A stretch of 64,000 nucleotides of DNA from Nonomuraea pusilla (GCF_900109355.1 NZ_FOBF01000004.1:1-64000), one strand, 5' to 3'; positions 10,101 through 17,705 are shown, numbered from the stretch's first letter. The notes: generated from the sequence alone by a model not told the origin. Numbers and translations: made by a program.

Positions 10101-11291
10101 GACTTCTTCATCTACCAGCTCAGCCCCGAGCTCCGAGACCGGCCCGGCCTCGACCTCCCTGCCGCCGCGCGATGGGTAGTCACCGAAGTCATCCGCCTCG
10201 GGTACCAGCCCCAACTCCACGCGTCCTTCGACGGGTACGTCGTCGGAAAGTTCGGCATCGGCCGGTCCAAGCCCGCATGGATTGAACGCATCGGCAAGAA
10301 GTACCAGTGGATAGCGCTCAACCGCCTCATCGGCATCGTCTCCGACCACGCCCCCAAAACCCCCGACAGATGGGACCCGCCGGCGCCCGCCGTCCCCGGC
10401 CCGCACACCCATATCTCCCGGCAAGTCGACCCGACCATCGTCGAGTTCGCCCCCGCCGACCAGACGCCACGCCCATGGGTACCCGCTTACGACTGGGCAC
10501 TCACCGTCGCGAAGACCGACGCCGAGTGGATCGCCGACGACACCGACCTCCCAGACGTCGCAGTCAACGAAGCCATCCTCGAAGGCCGCCCCCACATCGT
10601 CCTGTCTGGCACCTACGACTGGAACAACGGCTCCGACACCACGAAGCGCACCAGAGGCATTTGGACCCACCTCTACACCCATCTGGTCGCGACCCAAGAC
10701 CTTGCTACCGCCATCAGCGAACTCGAAGGACGCGATCTCCTCGGCAAGTCCATCGCCAACAACCCTGAAATGCACCATGGGTACATCGGAGAATTTCCTT
10801 ACGGCCACCACCACGGAGAGGGCCTCCACGTGATGCGCCATGAATGGACCGAGCCACTCACCGTTCCAACCCAGCCTGCCGCCTGGCGCATCCTCGGCGA
10901 GTACGAGTACGCCCCCGGGGACCAGAACACCATCTCCCTCTACATGCCCGCCCCCGAGTTCTTCGGACTCGCCCCAGGCGAGCTCCACTGGAACGGGCGC
11001 AACGGCTGGACCGACGACACGGGCCAACTCGTCGCGACCGTTCGGCACTCGGTCAACGTTGGCCAGAACGAACTCCTTGTCGACGCAGAGTGGCTCGAAC
11101 GGTGGCTCATCGCCGAGCAGAAGTCGCTCGTCTGGGTCGAGAACACCGGCAAGGACGTGTACAGAGACTTCAGCGGTGGAGGTGACCACCCGGGGAGACT
11201 GACCCGCTCCCAAGTGCGGTCCTGGACACCCGGCGAAGGCATCCAGACCGCCGCACCCGGCTGGTACCGCGTCGCTGCCAGCACCTCCTGA
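7116..11291 (+). CDS. Second PD-(D/E)XK nuclease-STAND NTPase, AVAST (Avs)-like, 1391 aa
   Basis: Same architecture as the divergent neighbour. N-terminal nuclease: DGYEQF (21-26), DGGIE (51-55) and GWQAKY (67-72), an E/D...E-QxK site. NTPase: Walker A GAAGIGKTY (366-374), Walker B LLVIDALND (438-446), LLTARTHY (473-480), FEHTGFEGVEFE (494-505) and FDNPLYLRLVCEAL (528-541). The C-terminal two thirds is sensor-like, with KKYQWIALNRLIG near residue 1060, the same position as in the neighbour. The two proteins are recognisably colinear but diverged, most in the sensor, so they may see different phage proteins. The GTG start has a GAAGGA site and makes a clean N-terminus. The linker 240-300 is rich in acidic heptad-like helices. 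The frame is intact throughout. Confidence 0.82.
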   Translation: MNIPDVEFTRIRSLGPGGQRDGYEQFICEQVAQESPAADAKFVSLHGAGGDGGIECYWTLPGGTEHGWQAKYWTTHTDVDKAQLDKSVKAALDQHPNLTKYVIAIPVDPTGPTGGRGKSLLEKINDPGGWLEGWKSMATARGMTVEFELEWATNIIVRLERLDTTGIQRRYWFDADVLAVQWWNDRLQEAIDAARPRYMPELNVEVPAARSIAALCSDDEWWAVVRDQIDQVNDSVRRVRNAKDEVLAADLSTALDAATKVTDALAAWHTSRTTTGLDDLAQALDEASKIVSDQEAVEAAAMNAKYPDHNWDTQSWRQFQAEYQVSFPAAPVDALRELSEKLTDATGLLISPVGRLAAAQVALMTGAAGIGKTYLAIDAVARRLGQGRPSVMMHGRWFTDRDPLTHLRDVLKTPSDLTSEEAIALLDESARVAGVPTLLVIDALNDTRPRSTWRDNLERLITTVSRYPNLRLLLTARTHYVGQVLPPGLTLPRFEHTGFEGVEFEAVSEYAAFYGLEPPTSPPIHGEFDNPLYLRLVCEALKNNTRLSLDQANMGLDELTRMVLDNANNIVSDRIDASPSDRLVHQAMHALASAIADGGGDPLLTRAQAQAQLAPIWSDRSAEKSLLDALIAQGLVEEDVVPDGSPFGADIIAITFERIGHHLIVSDALSDVTEAAGITAELGGRLGRVIGLGGTVDLGLLEAMSVVVAERFGLELTEFRTEIGDDDAIAAAVVAGIGWRNDSSITDATRDVVVDALRRADVCSDALTMLFRLAARPDHPLNADWLHEFLTGLNMGARDSFLLGWFHITHGTSGAVDRLIRWAREKPLDHVGEHTTRLWVTALLWATSASDRRVRDPVAIAAVRLLTRHPGQAAGLLDRFTVVDDEWVVERACEAAYAALLANGTQDDWAAAAEVVWKNIFSVPSAVTPNAAVRDAARSILEAANNRGALPAGVTVDQIRPPYTSDWPLTWPTDTDIAAYDTSSYPKLVRSATGDDFFIYQLSPELRDRPGLDLPAAARWVVTEVIRLGYQPQLHASFDGYVVGKFGIGRSKPAWIERIGKKYQWIALNRLIGIVSDHAPKTPDRWDPPAPAVPGPHTHISRQVDPTIVEFAPADQTPRPWVPAYDWALTVAKTDAEWIADDTDLPDVAVNEAILEGRPHIVLSGTYDWNNGSDTTKRTRGIWTHLYTHLVATQDLATAISELEGRDLLGKSIANNPEMHHGYIGEFPYGHHHGEGLHVMRHEWTEPLTVPTQPAAWRILGEYEYAPGDQNTISLYMPAPEFFGLAPGELHWNGRNGWTDDTGQLVATVRHSVNVGQNELLVDAEWLERWLIAEQKSLVWVENTGKDVYRDFSGGGDHPGRLTRSQVRSWTPGEGIQTAAPGWYRVAASTS

Positions 11292-11422
11292 ACTGCGACC
11301 GGCGGGAACTCCAGAAGACCGATGGCAGTGAACGGCCTACGCGCTCGGGGACAGCAGCGTCTTCCTAAGTCACGCGATCAGCTTAGGCAGTTGCCAGGAC
11401 GAGCAAGCTCGAGTGGACGCGA

Positions 11423-14400
11423 TCACAACAAGGTCGGAGCTTCGGGGGACTCGGGGGCCGGAGCTTTGCGAGCGATGGCGGGAACCGGCAAGACGCCTGC
11501 TCGCTCGAGGTCGCCGACGGAAATGAGCGGGCTGTTGCAGATCTTCTCCAGCAGGGCGGCCTGGTCGGGTTCCAGCTCCACGCACAGCGTGAGTACGTGG
11601 AGGAGTTGCAGCAGCTCTGTGGTGAACTCGGCAGGCCATTCTTCGCTGTGGATGTTGTCGAGGGGTGAGGACTTCCGGCCTGCTGGGTTCTTCTTGCGGT
11701 AGCCGAACCACTTCTTGACGATCTTCATCCCGGATACCTCGTACGCCCACACCTCAGGGCGAACGGGTGAGATTCGGCCGGCGCCGACGTGCAGGGTCGC
11801 ACTCTCGGGGTCGTAGGAGATGTCATCGGGCATCTCTTCAGCTGTTCCAGGGATGGCTACTTGTGACTTTGCACGGTGGACCGGATCCGGTTTTGGGGGT
11901 CCCGAGGGACGGCCCTCGGCCGAGTCAGCGAAGCGCTCGCCGTAGGTGTGCAGCCAGATGACGCGTTTCCCTAGATGTACGGCTTGGTTCCACAGCTCTG
12001 GGTCGGCCGTGAGCGGTACCCGGATGCCTGGGGTTCGGAGTTCCTGGGCGAAGCGGGTCGTGTAGCTGCCGTGCGCGGTTACCGCCGCGACGTACGCCAG
12101 CACGTCGGGTGCCGTGACGGAAAGGCCGAGACGGTGGGCGAGTAGGCGCGTGAGGCCAGGAGCGAGGTTGGGCGAACCGGCAGCTCGATCACGGTAGAGC
12201 GGAAGTACACGCCCGCCTGCGCTTCCCTTGAAGTGGTCCATGTCTGGAACATGGGCAGAGAAGACGAGACCAGGTCCGTTCCCAAGCGGCTGGGCATGTT
12301 GTTCAACGGTGAAGATCTGGGAGCTGCTTGCAACACGCCATAGATCAGGGCTCGGGCGGTGATGAACGCGATTGTCGGGAATCACCCATTGCCGATCGAA
12401 GGATCGGTAGCCGACGCGGACCGGGGCTGGACAAGGGCCAGCCTCATCCTTGATCGTCCCTTTGTGAACAGCGAAACCGGTTATCGCCTTTACGACGCTG
12501 TCGACCTTGCGGGCGTCGCTCTCCTTAAACAAGATGGCCTTGTCGCCGACAGGCGACTTGATCAGGCGCTCCCACCGAAGCCGTAGAGTGTCGGGGCTGG
12601 GGGCGTACACCCAGGTCCGGTTGGGTTTGACGCCAGGAGCTTGCCAGGGCATCACGTCTCCAAGCGCCGGATAGCTACGCCACTCCTTCCCTTCGACGGG
12701 CTGGAGTCGATCCGACCAGCCGGTTGCGCAGTCGGCCCATGCAGATCCGTCGATGGCCAGTTCCGCCAGGCGAGCGAACTTCTCGGAGCGATGCCCCGCC
12801 AGGCTGATGTGATGGATCAGCGCGGGGGTCTCTCGGTTGCCCGTGCCGTACCGGGCGAAGATTCCTATGCAGAGCGGCTGCTGAACGCCGGGGAAGACAC
12901 GAGTCGACACGTCAGGTTGGTGTCCCTCCGGTGAGAGATCGATGATCCATCCCTCATCGGCTGTCCGGCGGAGGTACTCGCGCATTCCAGCGAAGCCAGG
13001 GCCGGTGGTGTAGCCGGAGGTCGTGATGAACGCCACGATGCCGGCGGGCTGGTCCGGGTGGGCGTCGAAGACCTTCCATGTCGCCCACCGCCAGAAGTAG
13101 ACATACATGTTGGACAGCACATACTCGTATCTGCCGAGCCCGGTGGCCTTGAAGTCGAGCAGCGGCGTGCCGACGCCGGAGTTTTCGGCGCCCTGCTCGA
13201 TCCAGCCGCCCAGTCCTTTGGCACGTTCCCGGTACGGCGGGTTGCCGATGACGACTTGGACTCGCGTCTCGCGCTTGACTCGGTTGGCTTCGCGGCGAGA
13301 CCGTACGATCGGCTCGTACATTGAGCCCAGGTCAAGGTGCGTGTCATCAAAGGGGCTGTCTAGAGTGTCGGCGACGTAGAGCTTCTGGTCCTTCTCGGCG
13401 ACTTCGGCTCCATGCTCCGTTTTGAGGGCCTGATTCAGCCGGAGTTCGGCGACGGCGTAGGGGCCGGCCTGTCGCTCCAGTCCGATCAGGCGTCCGAAGA
13501 GCTTCTTCAGCTGGGCGGGAACCGCGCCTTTGCCTTCCTCCTTCTCTACAGTCCGGGCCACGCTGTTGACGATGTTGAGCAGGTAGGTTCCCGTGCCCAT
13601 CGCCGGGTCCACGGCCACGACGTCGTCTGCTGCGAAGCCGCCTTCCCGCCTGAACCGGTTGCGCAGGATGTCATCGACGAAGCGGACCATGAACGAGACG
13701 ATCTCGTTCGGTGTGTAGTATGAGCCGCTTTCCTTACGGAGGTCGGAGTCGTAGGCCTCGAGGAAGTGCTCATATAGGTGAAGGTAGGAGTCCGCCGAGC
13801 CGTCGCTGATCCGGTCCCAGTCCACCGCTCCGATGACCCGCTTGAGCGTCTCGGCGACGACGCTGCGGCCCTCCACGGCGTCATGGGTGAGTACGGCTAG
13901 TGCCTTGCCCATGAGCGAGTGGTTCTTGCCGAGGTGTGCGGCGATTTGGCCGAGGCTGCGGCCCTCGAAGGCGATGCCGTCCACCCGCGCCAGCAACATG
14001 GCGAACGTCACCGTCTGTGCGTAGGCGTCAGCGAACTCCTCATGCGTGAGGCCGGGGAACAGCAGTTTGCGCCAGTCTGTGGTGAGCTCAGTGAAGATCT
14101 TTTGCTTCTCCTCGTCCCGCAACTCACGGCTGATGGTTTCGAGGACCTCGGTGCGCAGCAGCTTGCACAGTCCGGCTACAGCGCGAACGAGCTGGCGGAT
14201 GTTGCGAGGGGGGTTCGGCTTCCACAGAAGGAAGTCGGAAACGACGCGGGCGAACTCCCCGTCGAAGGGAGCAAGCTTGCTGCCTGCTGTACGGACGTCA
14301 CCGTTCAACCGGGCCACCTGCCCGATCAACTCGCCATCGCGATAGAGGGCCCAAAGAGCGCCGTCGGTATAGAGGACGTTCGGCAGCAGGCGCAGCTTCT

Positions 14401-14731
14401 CCCATTGCGTCTTCTCGTGTTTGTTCGGCGTCCAGGTCGTCGGCACGCCGCGTCCCGGAGCTTTGAGCTCGACATAGCCCACCCGGGCACCGGCCACGTC
14501 CACGGCATAGTCCGGACGTACGCCGAGTGTGGCGAGAGACATCTCACCGATCATGGCCACGTCGACACCGAGGGCTGCGGCTATGTCCTCGAATAGCCGC
14601 TCTAGCGGCGCACGGAGTTGATCCTCGGGTTGCCCGCCGCCGTTCAACTTGATGGTGGCGGATTTGCCGAAGCGTGTCACCGCTTCAGCGGCCTTGTCCA
14701 GCAGCGGCTTAGGGGGATTAGTCGCGGCCAT
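11423..14731 (-). CDS. Single-chain restriction-modification enzyme (type IIG / type ISP-like), about 1102 aa
   Basis: Combines DNA cleavage, N6-adenine methylation and target recognition in one chain. Counting from the upstream GTG at 14,737, RPDY (74-77) and VELKAPG (89-95) form a PD...ExK nuclease. GSYYTP (338-343) is methyltransferase motif X, DPAMGTGTYLL (377-387) is the SAM-binding motif I and VIGNPPY (496-502) is catalytic motif IV. The C-terminal 400 residues resemble the specificity domain of type ISP enzymes. No SF2 helicase motifs are visible, unlike full type ISP enzymes, so type IIG is the better analogue. The ATG at 14,731 is preferred to the GTG two codons earlier. It is convergent with the second STAND gene and completes the defence cargo. 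Confidence 0.82.
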   Translation of the reverse strand: MAATNPPKPLLDKAAEAVTRFGKSATIKLNGGGQPEDQLRAPLERLFEDIAAALGVDVAMIGEMSLATLGVRPDYAVDVAGARVGYVELKAPGRGVPTTWTPNKHEKTQWEKLRLLPNVLYTDGALWALYRDGELIGQVARLNGDVRTAGSKLAPFDGEFARVVSDFLLWKPNPPRNIRQLVRAVAGLCKLLRTEVLETISRELRDEEKQKIFTELTTDWRKLLFPGLTHEEFADAYAQTVTFAMLLARVDGIAFEGRSLGQIAAHLGKNHSLMGKALAVLTHDAVEGRSVVAETLKRVIGAVDWDRISDGSADSYLHLYEHFLEAYDSDLRKESGSYYTPNEIVSFMVRFVDDILRNRFRREGGFAADDVVAVDPAMGTGTYLLNIVNSVARTVEKEEGKGAVPAQLKKLFGRLIGLERQAGPYAVAELRLNQALKTEHGAEVAEKDQKLYVADTLDSPFDDTHLDLGSMYEPIVRSRREANRVKRETRVQVVIGNPPYRERAKGLGGWIEQGAENSGVGTPLLDFKATGLGRYEYVLSNMYVYFWRWATWKVFDAHPDQPAGIVAFITTSGYTTGPGFAGMREYLRRTADEGWIIDLSPEGHQPDVSTRVFPGVQQPLCIGIFARYGTGNRETPALIHHISLAGHRSEKFARLAELAIDGSAWADCATGWSDRLQPVEGKEWRSYPALGDVMPWQAPGVKPNRTWVYAPSPDTLRLRWERLIKSPVGDKAILFKESDARKVDSVVKAITGFAVHKGTIKDEAGPCPAPVRVGYRSFDRQWVIPDNRVHHRPSPDLWRVASSSQIFTVEQHAQPLGNGPGLVFSAHVPDMDHFKGSAGGRVLPLYRDRAAGSPNLAPGLTRLLAHRLGLSVTAPDVLAYVAAVTAHGSYTTRFAQELRTPGIRVPLTADPELWNQAVHLGKRVIWLHTYGERFADSAEGRPSGPPKPDPVHRAKSQVAIPGTAEEMPDDISYDPESATLHVGAGRISPVRPEVWAYEVSGMKIVKKWFGYRKKNPAGRKSSPLDNIHSEEWPAEFTTELLQLLHVLTLCVELEPDQAALLEKICNSPLISVGDLERAGVLPVPAIARKAPAPESPEAPTLL

Positions 14732-14891
14732 GTACACCCGTTCGATGTGAAATTGTTGCGCCAGACCGGTCTCTTGCGTATCGCGCGATTGGCTCTGACA
14801 GTTTCACACGTTCCAGGCCCTATCTACAGAAATCGGCTACCCTAAAAGCCGATCTATGCGGCACATGATCTGGAAGGCCACCGCAGTCCAG
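14732..14891. promoter_or_regulatory. Upstream region of the restriction-modification gene with an inverted repeat
   Basis: ATCGGCT at 14,832-14,838 and AGCCGAT at 14,847-14,853 form a 7-bp inverted repeat with an 8-nt A-rich spacer. It lies about 100 bp upstream of the enzyme start and 39 bp from the IS end. It could be an operator, but no controller gene is seen nearby. The IS inserted at 14,892, so sequence further upstream has been replaced. Confidence 0.4.
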
Positions 14892-16140
14892 TGTGCGCCT
14901 GCCGATAATTACGTCCACCCAGGTCATGACTCTGCGAGGGCTTCGCGTGGCGTTCGCGAGCTCTGGTCACCCGGGAGACGGAAGCGCGTACGGCAGGATG
15001 ATCCGCTGTGCTGCTTCGCCTGGCCTACCTGACCGTCACGAACACGTTCGCCGCGCTGCGGTTGCTGCCCATGGGCGATCGGGACAAGGACGTGGAGATA
15101 CTTGCTCTGCGTCACCAGATCACCGTCCTTGAACGCCAGCTCGGCGCCGACACCAGAGTGAGATTCGCGCCCGAGGACCGAGCCTTCCTTGCCGCGCTTC
15201 TGACGTCGCTGCCGCGCGAGGTCCTGTGCCGGCTGCGGCTCCTCATCCGTCCGGACACGGTTCTCCGCTGGCACCGCGATTTCATGCGACGTCGTCATGC
15301 CCGTACCTGCCGGCCGAAGCGGCCTGGCCGCCCACCCATCGTCCGCTCTATTCGCGCCCTCATCCTGCGCTTGGTGCGAGAGAACCCCGGCTGGGGCTAT
15401 CGGCGGGTGCATGGTGAGCTCGCCACACTCGGTATCAAGGTCGCGCCGTCCACGGTGTGGGAGATCCTCAAGCGGGAAGGTCTTGATCCGGCGCCCGAGC
15501 GGGCGTCCACCACGTGGGCCGACTTCCTGCGCTCGCAAGCAAACGCCCTGCTGGCCTGCGATTTCATCGAGACCATCACCCTGAACGGGCAACGCCAGTA
15601 CATTCTGGCGGTGATCGAGCACGCCACGAGGCGGGTCCGTGTGCTCGGCACCACTGCACATCCGAGCGCCAGCTGGGTCATCCAAGCGATCCGGCATCTG
15701 GTGATGGATCTGAACGATGCGGGCTGTCGGGCGCGCTTTCTGCTCCGAGATCGGGATGGGAAGTTCCCCGCCCTCATAGACGAGGTGCTCGCCGAGGCCG
15801 GCATCAAGACGGTGCTCACCGGTATCCGGATGCCGCGGATGAACTCGATCATGGAGCGGTGGGTGCAGTCGTGCCGTCACGAGCTTCTCGACCGCTGTCT
15901 GATCTGGAACGAACACCACCTGCGGCACGCCCTGCGCGAATATGAACACTTCTACAACCAGCACCGAGCACATCAAGCCCTGAACCAAGCAGCCCCGCTG
16001 CGCACCGTCCCCGATCCGATCACGGACCCAGAGCGAATCATCGCCCTGAATGTCCGCCGACGAGACCGGCTCGGCGGCGTCCTCCATGAGTACTCACAAG
16101 CGGTGTGACCTGCGTGGATGGAATTGTCGGCAGGCGCACA
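14892..16140 (+). mobile_element. Complete 1,249-bp insertion sequence, IS3/IS481-like, with 35-nt terminal inverted repeats
   Basis: The left end (14,892-14,926, starting TGTGCGCCTGCCGA) is the reverse complement of the right end (16,106-16,140, ending TCGGCAGGCGCACA), with about four mismatches in 35 nt. Ends of TG...CA and one DDE transposase gene match the IS3/IS481 superfamily. No target duplication is evident (flanks CAG and GCT). The right end abuts integrase coding sequence at 16,141, and the missing part of that integrase is not found left of 14,892, so insertion came with a deletion. Confidence 0.85.
15008..16108 (+). CDS. DDE transposase with rve integrase core, 366 aa
   Basis: Moves the enclosing insertion sequence. 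The N-terminal third carries DVEILALRHQITVLERQLG, a leucine-rich helix typical of this actinobacterial family, then a helix-turn-helix region with RPPIVRSIRALILRLVRENP and GWGYRRVHGEL. The rve core has the first Asp in LLACDFIET, the second in RDRDGKF and the catalytic Glu probably in MPRMNSIMERWVQS. The C-terminus has YNQHRAHQAL. The GTG start is 116 bp inside the left inverted repeat and the stop overlaps the right one. The frame is intact, so the element may be active. Confidence 0.88.
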   Translation: MLLRLAYLTVTNTFAALRLLPMGDRDKDVEILALRHQITVLERQLGADTRVRFAPEDRAFLAALLTSLPREVLCRLRLLIRPDTVLRWHRDFMRRRHARTCRPKRPGRPPIVRSIRALILRLVRENPGWGYRRVHGELATLGIKVAPSTVWEILKREGLDPAPERASTTWADFLRSQANALLACDFIETITLNGQRQYILAVIEHATRRVRVLGTTAHPSASWVIQAIRHLVMDLNDAGCRARFLLRDRDGKFPALIDEVLAEAGIKTVLTGIRMPRMNSIMERWVQSCRHELLDRCLIWNEHHLRHALREYEHFYNQHRAHQALNQAAPLRTVPDPITDPERIIALNVRRRDRLGGVLHEYSQAV

Positions 16141-16375
16141 GCTGGCCTTCCAGGTGGGACTGCCACCGGTGCGGCTGCACGACCTCCGCCATGGCGCCGC
16201 CTCGCTCATGCTCGCCGCCGGGGTCGACCTGAAGGTCGTGCAGGAGACCCTCGGCCACGTGTCGTCCACCTTCACCCGTGCCACCTATACCAGCGTCTAC
16301 CCGGAGGTGGCCCGGGCGGCGGCGGAATCCACCGCCGCTCTCGTCAACACCGCAGCCGCAGGACCGCCCGGCTGA
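16141..16375 (+). pseudogene. int: C-terminal remnant of the island's tyrosine integrase
   Basis: The reading frame downstream of the IS encodes LPPVRLHDLRHGAASLMLAA, then DLKVVQETLGH and FTRATYTSVYPEVARAAA. These hold the HxLRH motif, the second His (LGH) and the Tyr nucleophile of phage-type integrases. All N-terminal and arm-binding parts are missing. The first codons of the apparent frame (16,118-16,140) come from the IS terminal repeat, not from the integrase. It ends 464 bp before attR, the usual place for an integrase of a tRNA-integrated element. Its loss should fix the island in place. Confidence 0.85.
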
Positions 16376-16838
16376 TCACTCTGCCGACCCACACCGGCGA
16401 CGCCACAACCTGAACCACCGAACCCAGCAGACCCGTCGTTTTCTTCGGCGGGCCTGCGTCTTTGTCCACAGCGCTGTCGTGCAAGTGAGGCAGCCGACCG
16501 CTCCCTAGCCCGTCCTGTAAACAGGGCCGAGAGGATCGCCGCGAGAAGCAGCGGATCTTTTATCTGCTGGTCACGAACGGCCTGTTGGGCAAGACGAGCC
16601 GACTTGGACAAGGCTTGACCGAGCATCAAGCTATCGCTGACCGGTGACGCTGAGCAGACCTTCTTGCTTAATCTTCTGATGGTCATCTCTGGGGTCTGAG
16701 TTGACGATGGGTGCCTAAATGATCTGCCGCGATACACGGTCCGTACACAAGAGCAACCACCGAGCAACCAACCATGATCAAAAACGAGATTCGAGGCCGG
16801 CGAGAACCGAGAAACCCCAGGTCGAACACGATGTTGAA
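16376..16838. other. Island right-end non-coding region: terminator-like hairpin and 20-nt repeat
   Basis: CCCGTCG at 16,432-16,438 pairs with CGGCGGG at 16,446-16,452 (one G-U), extended by GCAG/CTGC at 16,427-16,430 and 16,454-16,457. This is a terminator-like stem after the integrase remnant. The 20-nt repeat shared with the left end lies at 16,751-16,770. A minus-strand frame from about 16,686 has a short helical stretch (ALSKSARLAQQAV) but no ribosome binding site or known motif, so I do not call it. Confidence 0.5.
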
Positions 16839-16885
16839 GAGTAGGGCGGGTGGGACTTGAACCCACGACCCACGGATTATGAGTC
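16839..16885. other. attR: 47-nt core within the tRNA 3' part
   Basis: Right copy of the att core, overlapping the 3' half of the intact tRNA gene; see attL at 1,444-1,490. Because the tRNA 3' end faces the island, integration kept the tRNA whole here and left the partial copy at the far end. Confidence 0.85.
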
Positions 16886-16915
16886 CGATGCTCTGACCGG
16901 CTGAGCTACCGCCCC
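16842..16915 (-). tRNA. tRNA with CAU anticodon (tRNA-Met, elongator-like)
   Basis: On the minus strand, GGGGCGG pairs with CCGCCCT (first pair G-U). The D arm is GCTC...GAGC, the anticodon loop CTCATAA gives CAU, and the T arm is GTGGG TTCAAGT CCCAC. The gene is 74 nt with discriminator A; CCA is not encoded. CAU can be Met or lysidine-modified Ile; the overall sequence favours elongator Met. It is the integration target of the island to its left. Confidence 0.9.
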
Positions 16916-17096
16916 TGGATTCAGTTGTTGGCCGCCCGGGCGGTGCGTGCGGCCCCGCGCATGTCAAGGCTAGAGCATCGCGTCCGGGTGTGGCGCCGGC
17001 AGGAAGCCGGCTCTCCGGTGACATCATTCCATGTTCCCGAGAGTTGGTGGAGCCCGAGTCGATCACAAGCGGGCATCCCCGGGTACGTACGTGATC

Positions 17097-17624
17097 ATGA
17101 GTGTCACGCTGGTGTACGAGACGCACGCCATCACCGTGGACAACGAGGCGGGCGTCGCCACCGGGTGGCTGCCCGGGGAGCTGTCGGCGGCGGGGCGGCG
17201 GGCGGCGGCGGAGCTGGGGGTGCGGCGGCGGGACGTCGACGTCGTGTACGCCTCCGACCTGCGCCGGGCGGTCGAGACGGTCGAGATCGCGTTCGGGGGC
17301 GGCGGGACGGAGGTCAGGCTGGACCGGCGGCTCAGGGAGTGCGACTACGGGGCGTTCAACGGCAGGCCCGTGCGGGAGGTGGCGGCGCTGCGCGGCGGGC
17401 ATGTGGACGTGCCGTGGCCGGGCGGGCAGAGTTACCGCCAGGTGGTGGGGGAGACGGCGGCGTTCCTGGAGGACGTGCTGGCCGAGTGGCAGGGCGGGAG
17501 GGTCCTGGTGGTGGCGCACTCGGCGAACCGGTGGGCGCTGCGGAACCTGATCTTCGGCACTCCGCTGGAGGACCTGGTGGACGCGCCGTTCGTGTGGCAG
17601 CCGGGCTGGGAGTACCGGATCTGA
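17097..17624 (+). CDS. Histidine phosphatase-superfamily protein, 175 aa
   Basis: Phosphoglycerate-mutase fold. The nucleophile motif RHG is replaced by ETHAITVDN near residues 7-15, so His is kept but the preceding Arg is Thr. VYASDLRRAVETVEIAF supplies the second Arg. LRECDYGAFNGRPV and the C-terminal VVAHSANRWALRNL hold the acid and second His. This variant is a known actinobacterial subfamily whose substrate is not established. The ATG at 17,097 is chosen because the protein then begins just before the first beta strand. It stands alone, the first chromosomal gene right of the tRNA. Confidence 0.8.
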   Translation: MSVTLVYETHAITVDNEAGVATGWLPGELSAAGRRAAAELGVRRRDVDVVYASDLRRAVETVEIAFGGGGTEVRLDRRLRECDYGAFNGRPVREVAALRGGHVDVPWPGGQSYRQVVGETAAFLEDVLAEWQGGRVLVVAHSANRWALRNLIFGTPLEDLVDAPFVWQPGWEYRI

Positions 17625-17631
17625 CCGCCGA

Positions 17632-17705
17632 CCGAGCCCGACCGAGCCCGACCGAGCCCAGTGAGCCCCAACGAGCCCAAGCGGGCCCCAAGGAGCCCGA
17701 CCGGT
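17632..17705. repeat. Short degenerate tandem repeat (10-bp unit)
   Basis: Three perfect copies of a 10-bp unit (CGACCGAGCC) are followed by decaying versions (GTGAGCCCCA, ACGAGCCCAA, AAGGAGCCCG). The array lies in the convergent gap between the phosphatase and the LysR gene. It has no CRISPR-like spacing; it looks like slippage-generated DNA. Confidence 0.6.

Noticed and set aside
9345..11213. 622-residue open frame on the minus strand opposite the second STAND gene
   Set aside because: It is a by-product of strong third-position G/C bias; it has no domain motifs, and the plus-strand frame has clear nuclease and NTPase motifs.
15008..16108. Reading the island IS transposase as a phage integrase
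   Set aside because: It has an rve DDE core and perfect-ended inverted repeats; it is a transposase unrelated to the tyrosine integrase next to it.
16297..16866. 189-residue minus-strand frame overlapping the integrase remnant and the tRNA 3' end
   Set aside because: It runs through the tRNA copy and antisense to the integrase remnant; only a short helical stretch looks protein-like.
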